This document shows, piece after piece, positions 44,346 to 53,610 of a DNA stretch of 64,000 nucleotides. The translations under genes were made by a program, and so were the position numbers. The number at the start of each line of letters is the position of its first letter. Position 1 is the first letter of the stretch. The DNA comes from Nannocystis exedens (GTDB taxonomy: Bacteria > Myxococcota_A > Polyangia > Nannocystales > Nannocystaceae): the NCBI RefSeq assembly GCF_002343915.1, contig NZ_NETK01000001.1:2046001-2110000 (forward strand), read 5' to 3'. A model generated the notes under the pieces. The model searched no databases. It saw only the letters and a list, made by a program, of their open reading frames with translations, and was not told the DNA's origin.

Positions 44346-47273
44346 ATGACCGGCGCGGACGAAAGCCTGGGGGCGACCCTCGCCGCGACCGGTCAGGCGA
44401 CCACCATCGACTCGGGGCAGGTCGAGCTGCGCCCGCCGCCGCCGGGCGCGGGCACGCCGGTCGACAAGGAGATCGTCAAGCGGGCGCTGTTCCCCCGCCG
44501 CGGCGGGCCGGTGCGGATCGGCCGCTTCACGGTGCTGGGCCAGGTCGGCCGCGGGGCGATGGGCGTGGTGTACGCCTGCTACGACGACCTGCTCGACCGC
44601 AAGGTCGCGGTCAAGCTGCTCAAGCACACGGCGGCCGGCGATCCGTCGGCGGCGCAGGTCCGGCTGCTGCGCGAGGCGCAGGCGCTGGCCCGGCTCGACC
44701 ACCCCAACGTGGTGACGATCCACGACGTCGGCACGTTCGAGGATCGCGTCTACCTGGCGATGGAGTTCGTCGACGGGCAGACGCTCGGCGCCTGGCTGAC
44801 GGCCGCGCCGCGCACGTGGCGGGACATCCTCGCGGTCGTGATCGCGGCCGGCGAGGGCCTCGCCGCGGCCCACGCGAAGGGCCTGGTCCACCGCGACATC
44901 AAGCCCGACAACATCATGGTCGGCGGCGACGGGCGCGTGCGCCTGATGGACTTCGGGCTCGCCCGCGCCGAGGCCTCGGCGGCGCCGCCGGGCGAGCTCG
45001 CGGGCGCGGCGGTGACGACCGCGTTGACGCACACCGGGGCGATCATGGGCACGCCGGCCTTCATGGCCCCGGAGCAGTTCCTCGGCGAGCCGGTCGACGC
45101 CCGCTCCGACCAGTTCGCCCTGTGCGCGACCGCCTGGGAGGCGCTCTACGGCCAGCGGCCGTTCGCCGGCGACGACCTCACCGATTTGATGGCCAGCGTC
45201 ACCGCCGGCGTCATCGCCCCGCCGCCGCGGGCCCGCGCGCCGCAGTGGCTGCGCAAGGTGCTCGAGCGCGGCCTCTCGCGCGACCCGGCGGCCCGCTTCG
45301 CCGACACGCGGGCGCTGCTGCAGGCCCTGCGCGCCGACCCGACCCGCCGGCGCCGCACCCTGGCGGCCGTCGCCGGCGCGCTCGGCCTGGCCTCGGCGGG
45401 CGTCGGCGCGGCCCGGCTCGCCGAGCAGCGCACGCTCGCCGGCTGCGAGGCCGCGGCCTCGGCGGTGCTCGCCGACTGGGACGAGCCGGCCCGCGCCGCG
45501 CTCCTGCAGGCCTTCGTCGCCACCGGGGCGGCCCACGCCGCCGCGACCTTCGCCCGCACCGCGCCCTGGCTCGACCGCTGGGCGACCTCGTGGCACGACG
45601 TCGCCGACGCGGCCTGCCGCGCCCACCGGCTCGACGCCGCCTGGGACGGCGAGCAGTACGCCCGCGCCGTCGACTGCCTGGCCGAGGCCCGCGGCAACTT
45701 CGTCGCGCTCGTCGGCGAGCTGCGGCGCGTCGACGCCGCCAGCCTCACCGAGGCCACCAGCGCCGCCGCGGCGCTGGCCGCCCCCGAGCTGTGCGCCGAC
45801 CCGGCCCACCTGCGCGAGCGGCCGATGCTGCGCTTCGACCAGCGCGAGCAGGTCCTCGCCGTGCGCGAGCGGCTGGCCCGGGCCGGCTCGCTGGCGGCCG
45901 CCGGGCGCTACGCCGAGGGCCTGCCGGTCGCGCGCGAGGCCCGGCACGCGGCCGCGGCCGTCGGCTGGCCGGCCCTGGTCGCCCAGGCCGAGCTGCGCGC
46001 CGCCGCCCTGGCCGAACAGACAGGCGCCTACGCCGACGCCGAGGCCGGCCTGTTGCGCGCCGTCGCGGCCGCCCGCGAGGCCCGCTCGGCCCGGCTCGCC
46101 CTGCAGGCGAGCACCGAGCTGGTCTACGTGGTCGGCTACCGCGGCTCGCGCCTGGCCGAGGGCAAGGTGTGGGGCGAGGCGGCGCGGACCCAGCTCGCGC
46201 TGCTGGCCGGGGCCCACCCGCTCGAGCAGGCCGACCTCGACAGCAACCTCGCCGGCCTCGCCTACGTCGGCGGCGACCTCGGCGAGGCCGCGCGCCTGTA
46301 CGCCCGCGTGCTCGCGGCCCGCGAGGCCGCCCTCGGCGAGCAGCACCCGCGCGTCGCCGACAGCGTCAACAACCTCGCCGGCGTGCGCTACGCGACCGGG
46401 GCGATCGACGAGGCCGCGCGCCTCTTCGCCCGCTCGCTGGCGATCTACGAGCAGGTCTACGGCGAAGCCCACCCGCAGGTCGCGACCACCCTCAACAACA
46501 TCTCGCTGGTCCACGAGGCGCTCGGCACCTACGACCAGGCGATCGCCGCCCTCACCCGCGCCCTGGCGATCCGCGAGGCCACCTTCGGCCCCGAGCACGC
46601 GCTGGTCGCCACCTCGCTGTGCAACCTGGCCCTCGTCTACGAGGCCACCGGCGTCTACGACGAGGCCGCGCGGCTGTTCCTGCGGGCGCTGGCGATCCAG
46701 GAGAAGGCGTTCGGCCTCGACCACCCGATGGTCGCCGACACCCTGCACAACCTCGCCACCGTCCGCTACGACACCCACGACCACGCCGAGTCGGCGCGCC
46801 TGTTGCGGCGGGCCCTGGCGATCTACGAGCGCCGGCTCGGCCCGCACCATCCGTCGACGGTCGCGAGCGTCGCCGGCCTCGGCCAGGTCCTCACCGCCAC
46901 CGGCGCGCCCGAGGAGGCGCTGAAGCTGTTCGCCCGCGCCCTCGCCAGCCAGGAGCAGGTCCTGGGCCCCGACCACCCGAGCCTCGCCCACTCCCTCCTC
47001 GGCCGCGCCGAGGCCCTGACCGCGCTGGGCCGCGCCGCCGAGGCCGTGCCCGCGCTCGAGCGGGCGCTGGCGATCCGCGAGGCCTCGCAGGTCCAGCCCG
47101 AGGAGCTCGCCGAGGCCCGCTTCGCCCTCGCCCGCGCCCTGTGGGACGGCGGCGACCGCCCCCGCGCCCGCGCCCTGGCCGAACAGGCCGCCACGACCTA
47201 CCCCGAGGCCCCCGGCACCGCGGCCGCCCGCGCCAAGGTGCGCGACTGGCTGGCCAGCCACCCGGCCCCCTGA
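44346..47273 (+). CDS. Ser/Thr protein kinase with TPR repeats
   Basis: 975 residues. Kinase domain from about 58: VLGQVGRGAMGVVYACYDD, Lys90 in VAVKLL, HRDIKPDN with Asp184, DFG 202-204, PAFMAPEQF. All catalytic residues are present. A short hydrophobic segment (TLAAVAGALGLASAGVGAA) follows, weaker than in the other two kinases. The C-terminal half has well-formed 42-residue TPRs of the kinesin-light-chain kind (HPRVADSVNNLAGVRY, HPQVATTLNNISLVHE, HALVATSLCNLALVYE, HPMVADTLHNLATVRY). Signals probably enter through protein-protein contacts. No ribosome-binding site is apparent before ATG 44346. It ends in a cluster of hairpins. Confidence 0.93.
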   Translation: MTGADESLGATLAATGQATTIDSGQVELRPPPPGAGTPVDKEIVKRALFPRRGGPVRIGRFTVLGQVGRGAMGVVYACYDDLLDRKVAVKLLKHTAAGDPSAAQVRLLREAQALARLDHPNVVTIHDVGTFEDRVYLAMEFVDGQTLGAWLTAAPRTWRDILAVVIAAGEGLAAAHAKGLVHRDIKPDNIMVGGDGRVRLMDFGLARAEASAAPPGELAGAAVTTALTHTGAIMGTPAFMAPEQFLGEPVDARSDQFALCATAWEALYGQRPFAGDDLTDLMASVTAGVIAPPPRARAPQWLRKVLERGLSRDPAARFADTRALLQALRADPTRRRRTLAAVAGALGLASAGVGAARLAEQRTLAGCEAAASAVLADWDEPARAALLQAFVATGAAHAAATFARTAPWLDRWATSWHDVADAACRAHRLDAAWDGEQYARAVDCLAEARGNFVALVGELRRVDAASLTEATSAAAALAAPELCADPAHLRERPMLRFDQREQVLAVRERLARAGSLAAAGRYAEGLPVAREARHAAAAVGWPALVAQAELRAAALAEQTGAYADAEAGLLRAVAAAREARSARLALQASTELVYVVGYRGSRLAEGKVWGEAARTQLALLAGAHPLEQADLDSNLAGLAYVGGDLGEAARLYARVLAAREAALGEQHPRVADSVNNLAGVRYATGAIDEAARLFARSLAIYEQVYGEAHPQVATTLNNISLVHEALGTYDQAIAALTRALAIREATFGPEHALVATSLCNLALVYEATGVYDEAARLFLRALAIQEKAFGLDHPMVADTLHNLATVRYDTHDHAESARLLRRALAIYERRLGPHHPSTVASVAGLGQVLTATGAPEEALKLFARALASQEQVLGPDHPSLAHSLLGRAEALTALGRAAEAVPALERALAIREASQVQPEELAEARFALARALWDGGDRPRARALAEQAATTYPEAPGTAAARAKVRDWLASHPAP

Positions 47274-47293
47274 TCCTCGCCGCGGTCTTCGTT

Positions 47294-47372
47294 CCCGAAG
47301 ATGCACTTCGGGCCATGCTCTCCTGAGCATGCTTTCCAAAACATGTCCATTGGTTTATGTCCTCAAAGACAT
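47294..47372. terminator. Cluster of hairpins after the TPR kinase
   Basis: Perfect stems in series: CCCGAAG-atgca-CTTCGGG (47294-47312), CATGCTC-tcct-GAGCATG (47314-47331) and ATGTC-ctcaaa-GACAT (47357-47372); CTTCG-ttcc-CGAAG overlaps the first as an alternative. They start 21 bases after the kinase stop. None has a T-tract. Probable 3'-end structures or termination aids. Confidence 0.5.
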
Positions 47373-47673
47373 CGAAGACACTCCGCTGGCGACGCTCGTC
47401 GCGTCGACGATCGCCCCCCTTCGCGGCGCCGATGCTCGAGCGCGGGCCATCGCTGCGCCGCAACCCTCGAGCGCGCGTGATCGCTTCGCTGGCGACATTC
47501 GCCACGTCGATCCCAGGGCTCCCATCGCCGCACGATGAGGGAGCGGGTGCCATCACTGCACCCGCAGCGGTCGCCGCGACTCGAGGCGCCTGCCCGGCGC
47601 ACCGAAGACGAGTGCGCACCCCCGCCGGGCGCCGGCCGCCGCGACCTGCCGGATCTGTCCCCACCGACCCCAG
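47373..47673. other. Intergenic region, no gene seen
   Basis: About 300 bp between the kinase hairpins and the chromate transporter stop. Open frames here lack family resemblance and are probably chance frames of GC-rich DNA. Confidence 0.4.
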
Positions 47674-48864
47674 TCAGCGGAGCGTGTGCATCAGCCACCC
47701 CGCCGCCGCGCCGCCGAGCACCAGCCAGGTCGCGTTGATCCTGAAGCGGACCAGCAGCACCGCGCTGACGAGCCCGAGGCCGAGCGTCGGCGCGTCGACC
47801 AGCGCCGCGCCGGCGAGCTGCGCCGTCACCACCGCCATCAACGCCAGCGACGCCGCGTTCACCCCGTCCAAAAACGCGGCCGAGCGGGGCGACGCGCGCA
47901 GGCGCGGCACCAGCGGCCCGCTCAGGGCCACGAACACGAACGCCGGCAGGAAGATGCCGGCGGTGGCGACCAGCGCCCCGCTCGCGCCGGCCAGCACGTA
48001 GCCGATGAACGTCGCGGTCGTGAACACCGGGCCCGGGGTGATCTGCCCGACCGCGACCGCGTCGAGGAGCTGGGCCTCCGACAGCCAGCCGAGGCGGTCG
48101 ACGAAGTCGGCGCGGAGAAACGCCAGCAGCACGTAGCCGCTGCCGAACAGCACCGCGCCGATCTTCAAAAAGACCGCGAAGAGCCCCGGCAGCGTCACCC
48201 CGCCGAGCGCGCCCGTCGCCGCCGCCGGGGCCAGCGACACCAGCAGGCACGGCGCGGGAGCCGGCCCGCCGCCGCCCGTGGTCGTCGCGATCGACGCGAC
48301 GACACCGGCCGCGAACAGCACCGCCAGCTCGTCGACCCCCAGCGCCACCAGCGACGCGGCGACGAGCGCCAGCACCCGTAGCGCCGGCGTGCGCGCGGCC
48401 TTCGGCGCGAGGCTCCAGATCGCCTGCACCACCACCGCCAGGATCACGGGCTTGACCCCGTACAGCAGCCAGTCCATCGCCGGCAGCGCCCCGAAGCGCA
48501 CGTAGGCCCACGCGAGCGCGCCCGTGATCGCCATCGCCGGGACGATGAACGCCAGGCCGGCGACGACCAGGCCCGCCCAGCGCCGGCGCGCGAAGCCGAT
48601 GTGAATCGCCATCTCGGTGCTGTTCGGGCCCGGAATTAGATGGGTCGCGCCGAGGAGGTCGAGGAAGCGGGCCTCGGTCATCCACTTGCGGCGATTCACC
48701 ACCTCGTCCTGCATCATCGCGATGTGCGCGGCCGGGCCGCCGAACGCGGTCACCCCGAGCCGGGCGAACAGGCCGGCGAGCTCCGCGAGCGTCGTGGTCG
48801 GCCCGCCGCTCGCAGGCGCCGCCGATCCGCGCCCGGCGTCGCCGTCGTCCGCCGGCGTGCTCAC
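47674..48864 (-). CDS. chrA: Chromate efflux transporter (CHR family, long chain)
   Basis: 396 residues made of two homologous CHR halves. First half: LFARLGVTAFGGPAAHIAMM, then GATHLIPGPNSTEMAIHIGF. Second half: FLKIGAVLFGSGYVLLAFLR and LLDAVAVGQITPGPVFTTAT. About ten membrane helices. The paired FGGP and PGP motifs are typical of ChrA, which expels chromate using the proton gradient; long forms like this function as single polypeptides. No chrB regulator is adjacent. The ATG at 48864 follows no strong ribosome-binding site. A role in other oxyanion transport is possible. Confidence 0.93.
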   Translation of the reverse strand: MSTPADDGDAGRGSAAPASGGPTTTLAELAGLFARLGVTAFGGPAAHIAMMQDEVVNRRKWMTEARFLDLLGATHLIPGPNSTEMAIHIGFARRRWAGLVVAGLAFIVPAMAITGALAWAYVRFGALPAMDWLLYGVKPVILAVVVQAIWSLAPKAARTPALRVLALVAASLVALGVDELAVLFAAGVVASIATTTGGGGPAPAPCLLVSLAPAAATGALGGVTLPGLFAVFLKIGAVLFGSGYVLLAFLRADFVDRLGWLSEAQLLDAVAVGQITPGPVFTTATFIGYVLAGASGALVATAGIFLPAFVFVALSGPLVPRLRASPRSAAFLDGVNAASLALMAVVTAQLAGAALVDAPTLGLGLVSAVLLVRFRINATWLVLGGAAAGWLMHTLR

Positions 48865-49071
48865 GTCGAGGTCACCCCGGCACGTCGCTCCCGCTGCGCT
48901 GTCGACACGGGCGTCACCGCGAGCGGCATGCTGTCAGAGCTCTTGGAGCCGGGCAACGCCGCGGGCCACCAGGCTCGACCGGCACGGATCGCAATCACGG
49001 CAGCCCTCGTCCTCGCCGGCTCGACGCGACCGCGAGCGCCGGCGCCGCGAACGCTCTCCCCCCCCGCCCGC

Positions 49072-49612
49072 TCACAGCCACGGCAGCGCCGCGAAGCTGC
49101 GGGCGTCGTGCGCCGGCACCAGCGCGATCTCGGGGAACCGCGCCGCGATCGCGGCGACCCGCAGCAGGTTCTCGCGCACGCCCTCGGCGTCGGCGTCGGC
49201 CAGCGCGCGCAGCAGCCAGGCCCGCTCGGCCCGCTCCGTGACGCCCTCGAGCTGCCACACCAGATCGCCGGGGAACGCGTAGCGGCGCTCGCCGGGCAAC
49301 GTGACGAACACGATCACCGACCCGGGCGTGTGGCCGAACGCCGGCACCACGACGATCGCGCCGTCGCCGTACACGTCGTGACTGGCCGGGAAGCCGAGGT
49401 AGCGCCCGCCGTCGAAGCGCCGCGCTCATCGTGAACGCGCGGCGATCGCCGAACGCCCCGCCGCGGTAGGCGAAGCCGGCGCTGCGCCGGGTGATGCCGG
49501 TCGGCAGGTGAACCAGCGCCATGTCGGCCGGCGGCGACGCGCGCGGCAGCTCGCCGGCGAGGGCGGGCGGCGCCGGCAGCGGCGCTGCGCGGGACGAATT
49601 CGCCAGCAGCAC
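49072..49612 (-). pseudogene. Decayed metallo-beta-lactamase-fold hydrolase
   Basis: The minus strand carries two pieces of one gene. The N-terminal piece (up to about 49435) encodes PADMALVHLPTGITRRSAGF and GAFGDRRAFTMSAA. The C-terminal piece, in a different frame from about 49430 to the stop at 49072, encodes RRFDGGRYLGFPASHDVYGD, VPAFGHTPGSVIVFVTLPGE, AFPGDLVWQLEGV and LVPAHDARSFAALPWL. These are the fourth and later motifs of the fold (GHTPGS, GD, H). The HxHxDH metal motif that should lie between the pieces is missing, so an internal deletion plus frame change has removed the active site. Confidence 0.7.
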
Positions 49613-49737
49613 GAGCGGCGACGGGAGCGAGTCCTACAAGGTGTGCCGCCCCCCAGCCACGCCCGGGCGGGCGCGCGCCGTCGCGGCTCTGGATCGATCT
49701 CCGCGATCTCGCCGATCGCCGCCCGCCGCATCGAGGC

Positions 49738-49766
49738 ACCTGCCCGGAAGGACAGGTCCTCTGTCC
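49738..49766. repeat. TGTCC/GGACA hairpin, inverted order
   Basis: GGACAG-gtcct-CTGTCC at 49750-49766 is a perfect 6-bp stem. It is preceded by CCTGCCCGGAAGGACAGG, which can form an alternative structure. It lies 90 bp upstream of the histone-H1-like gene. Confidence 0.5.
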
Positions 49767-49856
49767 GCTCGCAGCGCCCCTGCGCCGCGCGAGCGCGCCG
49801 CGGCCGTGGTAAAAATCGCAGGCCCCGCGAGGCGCGGTCGACGAAGGGCGGCGGAG

Positions 49857-51659
49857 ATGACGGCGACGAAGAAGACAGCCGCGGCGAGGGCCGCCAGGGG
49901 CAAGACCACGAAGGTCGCCACGACCGGGGCGAAGAAGGCCGCGAAGGCGACGAGCACCAAGCCCGCCGCGAACAAGACGACCAAGCCCGTGGCGAAGAAG
50001 AACCGAGCGACGAGCAAACCCGCCGCCACCAGGACCGCGAAGGCCACGACGCAGGCCGCAGCGAAGAAGTTCCCGAGCACCAAGCCCGCCGCCACCAAGT
50101 CCGCCAGGCCAGCGTCGCCCACCCCGGCCGAGAAGAACAAAGCGACGAGCAAACCCGCCACCACCAAGGCCGCGAAGCCCGCCACGTCCGCCCCGGCCGA
50201 GAAGAACAATTCGACGAGCACGAAGCCCGCCGCCAGCGCGACCACGAAGCCCGCGACAAAAACCACAGCGAGGCGATCCGCGACGAGCACCGACCCCGCG
50301 TCGGCGGAGCAACCCGCCCCGAAGGCAAGAGCCGCGACGCCTCCCACCCGGGCGAGCGCGAGGGGCAGCGCCGCGAAGCGCACGACGAGCGCGAAGAAGA
50401 TCGCCGCCAAGACGCCCGCCGCCGAGCCGACGGAGTGGCTCGTCGGGCCGCTCGCCCCGCTGCGCGAGCTGGCCGAGGCCGTCGCCGATCTCGGCGTCCG
50501 CGCCGTGAACGCCAGCGAATCGCAGGACGGCGGCCAGGCGCTGCGGGACCACTACGCCGACCACTGGACGCTCGGCATCCTCTGGTCGCCCTCGCTGTGG
50601 GAGGCATCCCGGGCGCGCGCGCAGCCGCTGCGGCTGTGGGCGACCGGGCCGGTGCTGCGCGGCGCCCATGCCCGCGAGTTCACCCCCTCGCTGTACCTCG
50701 ATCCCGCGGACCCCGGTCGCCTCTGGTACACCCCCGACCCCGCGCTGCCGGCCGCGCTGTTCGTGCCGTTGCCGGCCACGCGGGCGACGATCGAGGAGGC
50801 GCTGACGGAGCTCGGCCCGCGCGCGCCGGCCCTCGACCTCGCCGAGGCGAAGACCGTGCGCGCCTACATGGGCGCGGTCAACTTCCTCCGCGTGCCCAAC
50901 CCCTACTACGGCGAGCTCGAGCCCGCCGGTCCGCACGAGCTCGACCGCCACTTCAACTTCAGCCCCGTCGTCACGCCGCACGCCTGGGGCAGCGCCTTCG
51001 TCGACGACCCGCTGCGGGACAGCGAGCCGCTGTCGACCATCCAGGAGATCGCGGTCTTGCGGGAGATCCGCGAGCAGATCGCCGAGTCCCTGCCGCGCTT
51101 CACCCGACGCGCCTGGTTCTCGCAGGCCCTCCTCGCCATCGAGATGCACGCCGACGGCCACTACGTCTGGGAGGTCACCTACCGCCCGAGCCGCTTCGCC
51201 TCGGCCGTCCTCGCCGAGTTCAACGCGCTCAGCAACCAGCGCTACCCCGCCGACATGCCGCTCGACGTCGCCGCCGCGCTGCACGGCTTCATGTTCTACG
51301 ACGCCGCCTGGTTCGAGGCGGAGCTCGCCCAGGAGACCGACCTCCGCCAGCGCGGCGCGCTGGTCGGCGCCGCCCTCGCGGTGGCCGCCGACGACATCGT
51401 CGAGGCGGCCCGGATCGCCCGCGCCGCCATCCTCCGCGGCGAGGCCGAACAGATCGCCGTGGCCAACGCCGCGCTGCAGTACAACTGGCAGTTTTTGCTC
51501 GAGGAGCTCGGCAGCTCGACCGCCAGCGCCGAGCTGCGCGCCCAGATCACGAACGTGCTGATCCAGGGCATCCCGCCGCCGCAGGTCGACGAGCACGGCG
51601 AACCCGTCGACCTCTACGACAGCGTCGCCGACGGCGAGGAGGCGCAGGACGATGCCTGA
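49857..51659 (+). CDS. Histone-H1-like Lys/Ala-rich region fused to an uncharacterised domain
   Basis: 600 residues. Residues 1-190 are a Lys/Ala/Thr/Pro-rich tail with repeats of the type KPAATK and AEKNKATSKPA, like the C-terminal tail of histone H1 and bacterial H1-like proteins, and expected to bind DNA without sequence preference. From about 195 a folded domain of some 400 residues follows (TEWLVGPLAPLRELAEAVAD, DHWTLGILWSPSLWEASRAR, FNFSPVVTPHAWGSAFVDDP, SRFASAVLAEFNALSNQRYP), not recognised. GGAG directly precedes ATG 49857; TAAAAAT at 49810-49816 is a candidate -10 box. Overlaps the next gene by 8 bp. It could be a nucleoid-associated protein or one tethered to DNA for another task. 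Confidence 0.8.
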   Translation: MTATKKTAAARAARGKTTKVATTGAKKAAKATSTKPAANKTTKPVAKKNRATSKPAATRTAKATTQAAAKKFPSTKPAATKSARPASPTPAEKNKATSKPATTKAAKPATSAPAEKNNSTSTKPAASATTKPATKTTARRSATSTDPASAEQPAPKARAATPPTRASARGSAAKRTTSAKKIAAKTPAAEPTEWLVGPLAPLRELAEAVADLGVRAVNASESQDGGQALRDHYADHWTLGILWSPSLWEASRARAQPLRLWATGPVLRGAHAREFTPSLYLDPADPGRLWYTPDPALPAALFVPLPATRATIEEALTELGPRAPALDLAEAKTVRAYMGAVNFLRVPNPYYGELEPAGPHELDRHFNFSPVVTPHAWGSAFVDDPLRDSEPLSTIQEIAVLREIREQIAESLPRFTRRAWFSQALLAIEMHADGHYVWEVTYRPSRFASAVLAEFNALSNQRYPADMPLDVAAALHGFMFYDAAWFEAELAQETDLRQRGALVGAALAVAADDIVEAARIARAAILRGEAEQIAVANAALQYNWQFLLEELGSSTASAELRAQITNVLIQGIPPPQVDEHGEPVDLYDSVADGEEAQDDA

Positions 51660-52272
51660 CCTGCGCATGATCCCCAGCCCCGACCTCCCGCGCGCCGAGC
51701 TCGACGCCCGGCTGCGCGCCCTCGGCTACGCCCGCGCCGGCGACGAGCCGCGCACGCACCTCCGCTACCGCCTCCGGACCTGGCGACACCCGGCCGGGTC
51801 GAGCGTGACGCTGTGCGAGGTCCACGTCACCGGCGAGCGCTACGCGTGGGTCCACGCCGAGGCCCTCGACGACCTTTCGCAGGCGCTCGGCGCCCTGCCG
51901 CGCGCGGCCCTGCTGCAGGGGGCCGACGCCGCGCCCTCCCCCCGCGAGGCCCTGCCCTGGCTGCGCCGGCTGTGCCTGCTCGAGTACGCCGTCCTGTCGC
52001 CCGAGCTGCGCGAGCACCTCACGCGCGCCCTGACCGACTCCGACCTGCTGGTCCGCAGCTCGGCGCTCGCGGCCGCCCTGTGCCTCGCCCGCGAGCACGC
52101 CGTGTGGGCCCTCGAGGTGGTGGCCAAGGCCGAGACCGACCCGTCGCTGCGCAAGATGTACGCGCGCACCGCCAAGGACGAGCGCGCCAAGCTGAACCAG
52201 CCGACCGCGCCGGCCGCCGCGAAGGGCGGGCGCAAACCCAGGGCGGACAAGAAGCGCGCGGAGAAATCATAG
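51652..52272 (+). CDS. Hypothetical protein with Lys-rich tail, coupled to the H1-like gene
   Basis: 206 residues. The gene overlaps the preceding one by 8 bp, so the two are translationally linked. The body is helical (LDARLRALGYARAGDEPRTH, LPWLRRLCLLEYAVLSPELR, LVRSSALAAALCLAREHAVW) and may contain HEAT-like helices. The last 25 residues are a basic tail (AAAKGGRKPRADKKRAEKS) like the H1-like tail of its partner. A joint role at the nucleoid is inferred. No known family. Confidence 0.75.
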   Translation: MPDLRMIPSPDLPRAELDARLRALGYARAGDEPRTHLRYRLRTWRHPAGSSVTLCEVHVTGERYAWVHAEALDDLSQALGALPRAALLQGADAAPSPREALPWLRRLCLLEYAVLSPELREHLTRALTDSDLLVRSSALAAALCLAREHAVWALEVVAKAETDPSLRKMYARTAKDERAKLNQPTAPAAAKGGRKPRADKKRAEKS

Positions 52273-52512
52273 CACCCGGCCCGTGCCGCCCCGCTGCCGT
52301 GATTGCGGCCGGCCTCGACCGTGAGCGAACGCCCGCGCGCCAACCCGGAGCGAGCGGGCGCTCGAAGGAATCATGACACCCCCGCCGCAGCGTGCACCTC
52401 GCTGCCGTGATTCCGGCCGAGCCCGACCGTGAGCCGACGAATGCGCCGCAGCGATCGCGGCCGAGCTCGCTGCCGATACCTGTACCCGTGGTCGTGGCAG
52501 CCGGCGAATCAT
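52265..52512. repeat. Degenerate tandem repeats with AATCAT boundaries
   Basis: AATCAT recurs at 52265, 52369 and 52507. The first two units share GCTGCCGTGATT (52293 and 52401), then CGGCCG and CCGACCGTGAGC-like blocks, 108 bp apart; a third, more degenerate unit follows. The array fills the gap between the H1-like operon and the phosphoesterase gene. Confidence 0.55.
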
Positions 52513-52529
52513 GCTAGATCCGCCCGCGC

Positions 52530-53015
52530 ATGGCGCCCTCCAAGCCGGTCGTCGTCGGCGTGATCTCCGACACCCACGGCCTCGTCCGTCCCGAAGCGCT
52601 CGCGGCGCTGGCCGGGGTCGACCACATCGTCCACGCCGGCGACGTCGGCGGGCGGCCGGTGTTCGACGCGCTCGCCGCGATCGCCCCGATCACCCTGGTG
52701 CGCGGCAACAACGACCGCGACCTTTGGGGCCGGAGCTTGCCCGCGACCGCCGAGGTGCGACTCGGCGGCGCGCGAGTGCACGTGCTCCACGACCTCGCCG
52801 ACCTCGCCGTCGACCCGCGCGAGGCCGGCATCGACGTCGTGATCACCGGTCATTCGCACAAGCCCGCGCAATCGTACGACCACGACGTCCTCTACCTCAA
52901 CCCCGGCTCGGCCGGGCCGCGTCGCTTCAAGCTGCCGATCTGCCTCGCGCGGCTGCACCTCGGCGCCGGCGCGCCGACCGTCGAATTCGTCGACCTCGCG
53001 CGGACCGGCAGCTAA
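52530..53015 (+). CDS. Metallophosphoesterase (YfcE/MJ0936 type)
   Basis: 161 residues with all five metal motifs of the small calcineurin-like phosphodiesterases: VGVISDTHG (Asp/His), HAGDVG (Asp), RGNNDRDLWG (Asn/Asp), HVLHDLAD (His) and ITGHSHKPAQ (two His), then NPGSAGPRRF. Members hydrolyse phosphodiesters such as 2',3'-cAMP or test substrates; the natural substrate is usually unknown. CTAGATC lies 9-10 bases before ATG 52530 and could be a -10 box of a nearly leaderless mRNA. Upstream repeats separate it from the H1-like operon. Confidence 0.92.
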   Translation: MAPSKPVVVGVISDTHGLVRPEALAALAGVDHIVHAGDVGGRPVFDALAAIAPITLVRGNNDRDLWGRSLPATAEVRLGGARVHVLHDLADLAVDPREAGIDVVITGHSHKPAQSYDHDVLYLNPGSAGPRRFKLPICLARLHLGAGAPTVEFVDLARTGS

Positions 53016-53048
53016 AACCTCCCGCCTGTCCCGCCGCGCGTGAGCCCG

Positions 53049-53400
53049 ATGGTGTCCATCGCGGACGAAGAGGACCGAAACGACAGCGAGTGCGTCGTCG
53101 GCTTCGCCGAGATCGAGGGGCACCTCGAGCTCGGCGAGGACGGCCAGGGGCGCCTCGTGCTGGACGGGCTCGAGCACCGCGGCTCGTGGCCACCCACGCC
53201 GGACGGCCTCGGCTTCACCTGGCATTCGCCCGACGGCGCCGATCCGTCCGGGAGGGGTACTGCCCGACCTCGGCATGGCCCGCCCCGCCCGCCTGGAGGG
53301 CGCCGTGCTGCCGCTGTGGATCGGCGACCAGCGCTATCACCTCCGCCGCCCGGGCACGTTCCACCGCCACCCCGTGCGCCGCGCCGTCCGCGAGCCATGA
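53049..53400 (+). pseudogene. Small hypothetical protein with a frameshift
   Basis: From ATG 53049 the frame reads VSIADEEDRNDSECVVGFAE and GRLVLDGLEHRGSW through TWHSPDGADPSG. After the G-run at about 53249-53257 the sensible sequence continues one frame over (VLPDLGMARPARLEGAVLPL, then WIGDQRYHLRRPGTFHRH) to TGA at 53398-53400. A one-base excess in the G-run would explain it. Unknown family. It lies 33 bp after the phosphoesterase gene and just before insertion-sequence debris. Confidence 0.4.
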
Positions 53401-53526
53401 GGCTCCCGTCGCCCCGGGCTTTCCATCGACATGACCCGAAAGCCAGGCATGTGAATCCGCGGCGCGGGGCCTCATCGGCTCGGGCGCTCAGGTCTCGCCG
53501 AAGCGCTAGCCCGGATTTCTCACCAC

Positions 53527-53610
53527 GGGAACCGCACGCGCCTGCTCAAGATCGGCGCCATCGTCACCACCTCGGTCCGCAGGATCCGCGTCTCCGCCGA
53601 GTCGGCGGCG
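53527..53610 (+). pseudogene. IS1380-family transposase C-terminal fragment (left end)
   Basis: A short stretch directly after the left inverted repeat encodes RLLKIGAIVTTSVRRIRVSA, nearly identical to the end of the larger transposase remnant at 55679-56386. It is out of place next to the left end, so an internal deletion or rearrangement joined the two ends. Confidence 0.6.

Noticed and set aside
44301..47339. Long minus-strand frame opposite the third TPR kinase
   Set aside because: Low-complexity Arg/Gly/Ala antisense frame without domains; the plus frame encodes a full kinase.
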